Assembly (NCBI GenBank): GCA_002424625.1 | Contig: DIKR01000028.1 | Coordinates: forward strand, 1-8,935 | Direction: 5' to 3' | Length of the DNA: 8,935 nt | Source: Desulfuromonadaceae bacterium UBA5613 | Lineage (GTDB): Bacteria; Desulfobacterota; Desulfuromonadia; Desulfuromonadales; UBA2197 | Shown here: one piece after another, positions 7,207 to 8,935 of the stretch | How positions within the stretch are numbered: the first letter of the stretch is position 1 | Layout of the letters: every line of letters starts with the position of its first letter | Position numbers and translations under genes: made by a program | Notes under the pieces: generated by a model | Seen by the model: the letters and a program-made list of their open reading frames with translations, nothing else | Told to the model about the DNA's origin: nothing | Database searches by the model: none

Positions 7207-7578
7207 TTGCTCTCCAAAGAACGTGCTTTACTCTGTGCCGGTTATGCCCTTGAAAAGAAAGCACTCAATGTGCGGGTCCTCAATGTGCGCGGCCTTTCTT
7301 CGCTCACCGATTATCTGGTGATTGCCTCCGGCCAGTCGGATCGGCAGGTGCAGGCGATTGCCGAATCCGTGCGCGTCGGGCTCAAGCTTCACCATGACCT
7401 CCCGCCGATGGCGGTGGAAGGGGTCAGGGAAGGGCGCTGGGTCCTCCTTGATTACGGGGATGTTATGGTCCACGTCTTTCATGAGCCGGTGCGCGACTAT
7501 TACGACCTTGACGGCCTTTGGCGTGAAGCGATCGAGGTTCCGGTCCCTGAGGACAATCCGGCGGTGCACAAGGGGTGA
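7207..7578 (+). CDS. rsfS: ribosome silencing factor RsfS (Iojap family)
   Basis: RsfS binds ribosomal protein uL14 and blocks joining of the subunits, lowering translation in starvation or stationary phase. This 123-residue version shows the Iojap pattern: VRVLNVRGLSSLTDYLVIAS (22-41), then SDRQVQAIA (44-52), GRWVLLDYGDVMVHVF (76-91) and RDYYDLDGLW (96-105). The TTG at 7207 is chosen because homologues begin with a short Ser-Lys-Glu-rich helix just like LSKERALLC, and AAAGG (7192-7196) precedes it by ten bases. The frame is open further upstream inside nadD, but that extension has no family similarity that I recognise. The stop overlaps the rlmH start (GTGA, 7575-7578). Family assignment is firm; the exact start is slightly less so. 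Confidence 0.93.
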   Translation: MLSKERALLCAGYALEKKALNVRVLNVRGLSSLTDYLVIASGQSDRQVQAIAESVRVGLKLHHDLPPMAVEGVREGRWVLLDYGDVMVHVFHEPVRDYYDLDGLWREAIEVPVPEDNPAVHKG

Positions 7579-8051
7579 AGCTCCGCTTGCTGTGTGTCGG
7601 CCGCCTCTCGGCCGCATGGATTCGGAGCGGCGTCGAGGATTATGGTGGCCGAATCAGCCGCTACCTCCCCTTTGAGACCATTGAAATGCGCGAAGCGAGC
7701 GGCGGCGGGACGAAAGGGGATATCCGTTTTGGCCGGGAAGAGGAAGGGGGGCGGATCTTGCAACGACTTTCTCCTTCAGCTTTTGTCGTCATTCTTGATG
7801 AAGCGGGGAAGGCGTTGACCACAGAAGCGTGGTCGGAATTTCTCGGAGAGCGCATGCTTTATGGTCCGGACGAAGTGATTCTGGTGATCGGCGGGGCTTA
7901 CGGTTTAAGCGATGCGGTCAAGGCGCGCGGCGATCTTTGCCTTTCTCTGTCAAAGATGACTTTCCCCCATCAGCTGGCGCGCTTGCTTCTCCTTGAACAG
8001 ACTTACCGCGCCCTGACAATTTTGCGTAATGAACCGTATCATAACCGCTAG
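7575..8051 (+). CDS. rlmH: 23S rRNA (pseudouridine-1915-N3)-methyltransferase RlmH
   Basis: RlmH is a SPOUT-class enzyme that uses S-adenosylmethionine to methylate N3 of pseudouridine 1915 in helix 69 of 23S rRNA, acting on assembled 70S ribosomes. The 158 residues match the usual length. The knotted SAM site is visible as ILDEAGK (73-79), VIGGAYGLS (104-112) and LSKMTFPHQLARLLLLEQTY (125-144). The C-terminal PYH (155-157), just before the end, is also characteristic. The start is GTG at 7575 inside the rsfS stop. A G-rich AAGGGG run lies directly against it with no proper spacing, so translation probably depends on ribosomes finishing rsfS. Both neighbours act on the large ribosomal subunit, consistent with a shared ribosome-maintenance theme. 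Confidence 0.97.
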   Translation: MKLRLLCVGRLSAAWIRSGVEDYGGRISRYLPFETIEMREASGGGTKGDIRFGREEEGGRILQRLSPSAFVVILDEAGKALTTEAWSEFLGERMLYGPDEVILVIGGAYGLSDAVKARGDLCLSLSKMTFPHQLARLLLLEQTYRALTILRNEPYHNR

Positions 8052-8066
8052 GGAGTGAAGGTCTGC

Positions 8067-8420
8067 ATGGATGCTCAGCAATTGGCCGCGGCAAAGGAAG
8101 AACTCGAGCGTTTGCGACGTGAAGTCCTCCGCGAGGTGCAGGCAACGGGCGAAGCTTCCCGACAACTCGACACGGAAGATGTCCCGGATATCGGCGATAT
8201 GTCGACGCGCTCTTATGATCGCGATCTGCTTTATAATCTCTCTGAAGTCCAGCGGCAAAAGATTCGCGATATCGATGCCGCCCTTGAGCTTCTGGCGCAG
8301 GGCGATTACGGTGTTTGTGTCCGCTGCGGCGAGGAGATTGCTCCGAAGCGGATGGAAGTCCGTCCTTTTTCCCGCTATTGTATAGAATGTAAGACGGAAG
8401 TCGAACGTTTCGGCGAGTAA
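8067..8420 (+). CDS. DksA/TraR-family C4 zinc-finger protein
   Basis: This 117-residue protein has the DksA/TraR layout: an N-terminal coiled coil (about 3-32), a tip segment DVPDIGDMST (38-47), a second helix (about 50-80) and a four-cysteine zinc finger. The finger is CVRC (Cys84, Cys87) with YCIEC (Cys105, Cys108). DksA-type proteins enter the RNA polymerase secondary channel and alter initiation, often together with ppGpp. It is shorter than E. coli DksA (about 151 residues). The tip reads D-x2-D-x-S where DksA has D-x2-D-x-A, so this may be a DksA-like paralogue rather than the main DksA. I chose ATG 8067 because GAAGG (8057-8061) lies five bases ahead; an in-frame GTG at 8055 would add four residues but has poor signals. 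It follows rlmH by 15 bases and is probably cotranscribed. Confidence 0.92.
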   Translation: MDAQQLAAAKEELERLRREVLREVQATGEASRQLDTEDVPDIGDMSTRSYDRDLLYNLSEVQRQKIRDIDAALELLAQGDYGVCVRCGEEIAPKRMEVRPFSRYCIECKTEVERFGE

Positions 8421-8498
8421 TACCCGAGTCGCGAGCAAATGAAATAATTTTGTGCCATCCGATTCATTTTTCGTGGGAGCTGCCCAAGGAGAAGTAAA

Positions 8499-8935
8499 AT
8501 GACGATTATGTCGTTTCTGTTGCTGACGATCCTGTTCATGACCTGGTTCATCTACTTCTCCGGACTCAACCCGCAGATGGTGACTATTTTTTATTATCCG
8601 GGGGAAAGTATCACCTCCTCCCTCGCGGTGATCGCCGTCGGCTGTATTCTTATCGGTGTCTTTATCGGTTTTGTCCTTTACCTGCTCAGTGCCCTGCGGC
8701 AGATGGTGAAAAACCTGAAGGCAGATCGCCAGGAACGACGCAATCGCGAAGTCATCTCGATCTACCGCGAGGGCGTCAGTCGTCTCCTTTCCGGGGACAT
8801 GAAGAAGGCCCGCATCCATTTGCAGCGGGCTCTCGATCGCGATCCTGCCCGGGTAGAGACCTATCTGGCGCTGGCGAATGTTCACGTGCAGGAGAACCAG
8901 CCCGAAGAAGCAGTCGCTTTACTCGTGCGCGCCCG
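8499..8935 (+). CDS. LapA/LapB-like membrane-anchored TPR protein, N-terminal part (3' end outside window)
   Basis: An open frame runs from ATG 8499 past the window end, giving 145 complete codons. AAGGAG (8486-8491), seven bases upstream, is a strong ribosome binding site and fixes the start. The N-terminus has two hydrophobic helices (about 4-20 and 41-64) separated by SGLNPQMVTIFYYPG, much like the LapA (DUF1049) domain. A basic stretch follows (KNLKADRQERRNRE, 71-84), placing the rest in the cytoplasm. Tetratricopeptide-like helices then begin: YREGVSRLLSGDMKKARIHL (89-108), ALDRDP (111-116) and TYLALANVHV (121-130). E. coli LapB is a cytoplasmic-facing TPR protein that controls lipopolysaccharide synthesis by regulating LpxC turnover, and LapA is its separate two-helix neighbour. 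This gene appears to join both. The function is inferred, since the C-terminal part, where LapB carries a rubredoxin-like metal site, is not visible. Confidence 0.82.
   Translation, partial: MTIMSFLLLTILFMTWFIYFSGLNPQMVTIFYYPGESITSSLAVIAVGCILIGVFIGFVLYLLSALRQMVKNLKADRQERRNREVISIYREGVSRLLSGDMKKARIHLQRALDRDPARVETYLALANVHVQENQPEEAVALLVRA

Noticed and set aside
8421..8498. Search for a promoter or terminator between the DksA-like gene and the LapA/LapB-like gene
   Set aside because: No hexamer pair with acceptable spacing and no stem with a T-tract was found. Only the ribosome binding site at 8486-8491 is convincing.
7950..8885. A 311-codon minus-strand open frame across the DksA-like and LapA/LapB-like genes
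   Set aside because: It crosses two real genes and their intergenic gap and has no domain signature. The plus-strand genes have good ribosome binding sites and clear motifs.

Overview
The window is a compact stretch of bacterial chromosome from a GC-rich Gram-negative. It most resembles the Desulfuromonadales/Geobacterales group of the former Deltaproteobacteria. That placement is inferred from the gene set: an RNase J and a DivIVA-family protein sit beside proteobacterial-type genes (an E. coli-type class I DAHP synthase, a LapA/LapB-like envelope protein and a DksA/TraR zinc-finger protein). No rRNA or other decisive phylogenetic marker is present. Twelve protein-coding genes fill almost all of the sequence, and the two end genes are cut by the window edges. 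I see no tRNA, rRNA, CRISPR array, insertion sequence, phage gene or attachment site.

Left block, plus strand (1-4338). It opens with the C-terminal part of an HD-GYP-type phosphohydrolase. After a 77-base gap comes a tightly coupled trio: plsC (lysophosphatidic acid acyltransferase), an RNase J-type ribonuclease, and uppP (undecaprenyl pyrophosphate phosphatase). Each of the latter two starts inside the stop codon of the gene before it. The trio joins membrane lipid synthesis, mRNA decay/processing and recycling of the cell-wall lipid carrier.

Middle block, minus strand (4366-5210). divIVA is followed by a DUF167/YggU-family gene, again with a 4-base stop/start overlap. This pair converges on uppP across 27 bases with no recognisable intrinsic terminator. 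It diverges from the right block across a 221-base intergenic region that carries two convincing sigma-70 type promoters, one in each direction.

Right block, plus strand (5432-8935). A probable operon runs aroF-type DAHP synthase, nadD, rsfS, rlmH, then a small DksA/TraR-family gene. It begins aromatic amino acid synthesis, makes NAD, silences idle ribosomes, methylates 23S rRNA and possibly tunes RNA polymerase. After a 78-base gap, a LapA/LapB-like membrane-anchored TPR protein begins and runs off the end.

Start codons are notable: of the eleven genes whose start is visible, seven appear to use GTG or TTG. I found no convincing undescribed system here. This is housekeeping DNA whose interest lies in gene arrangement, promoter architecture, a few motif variants and the LapA-TPR fusion at the right edge.
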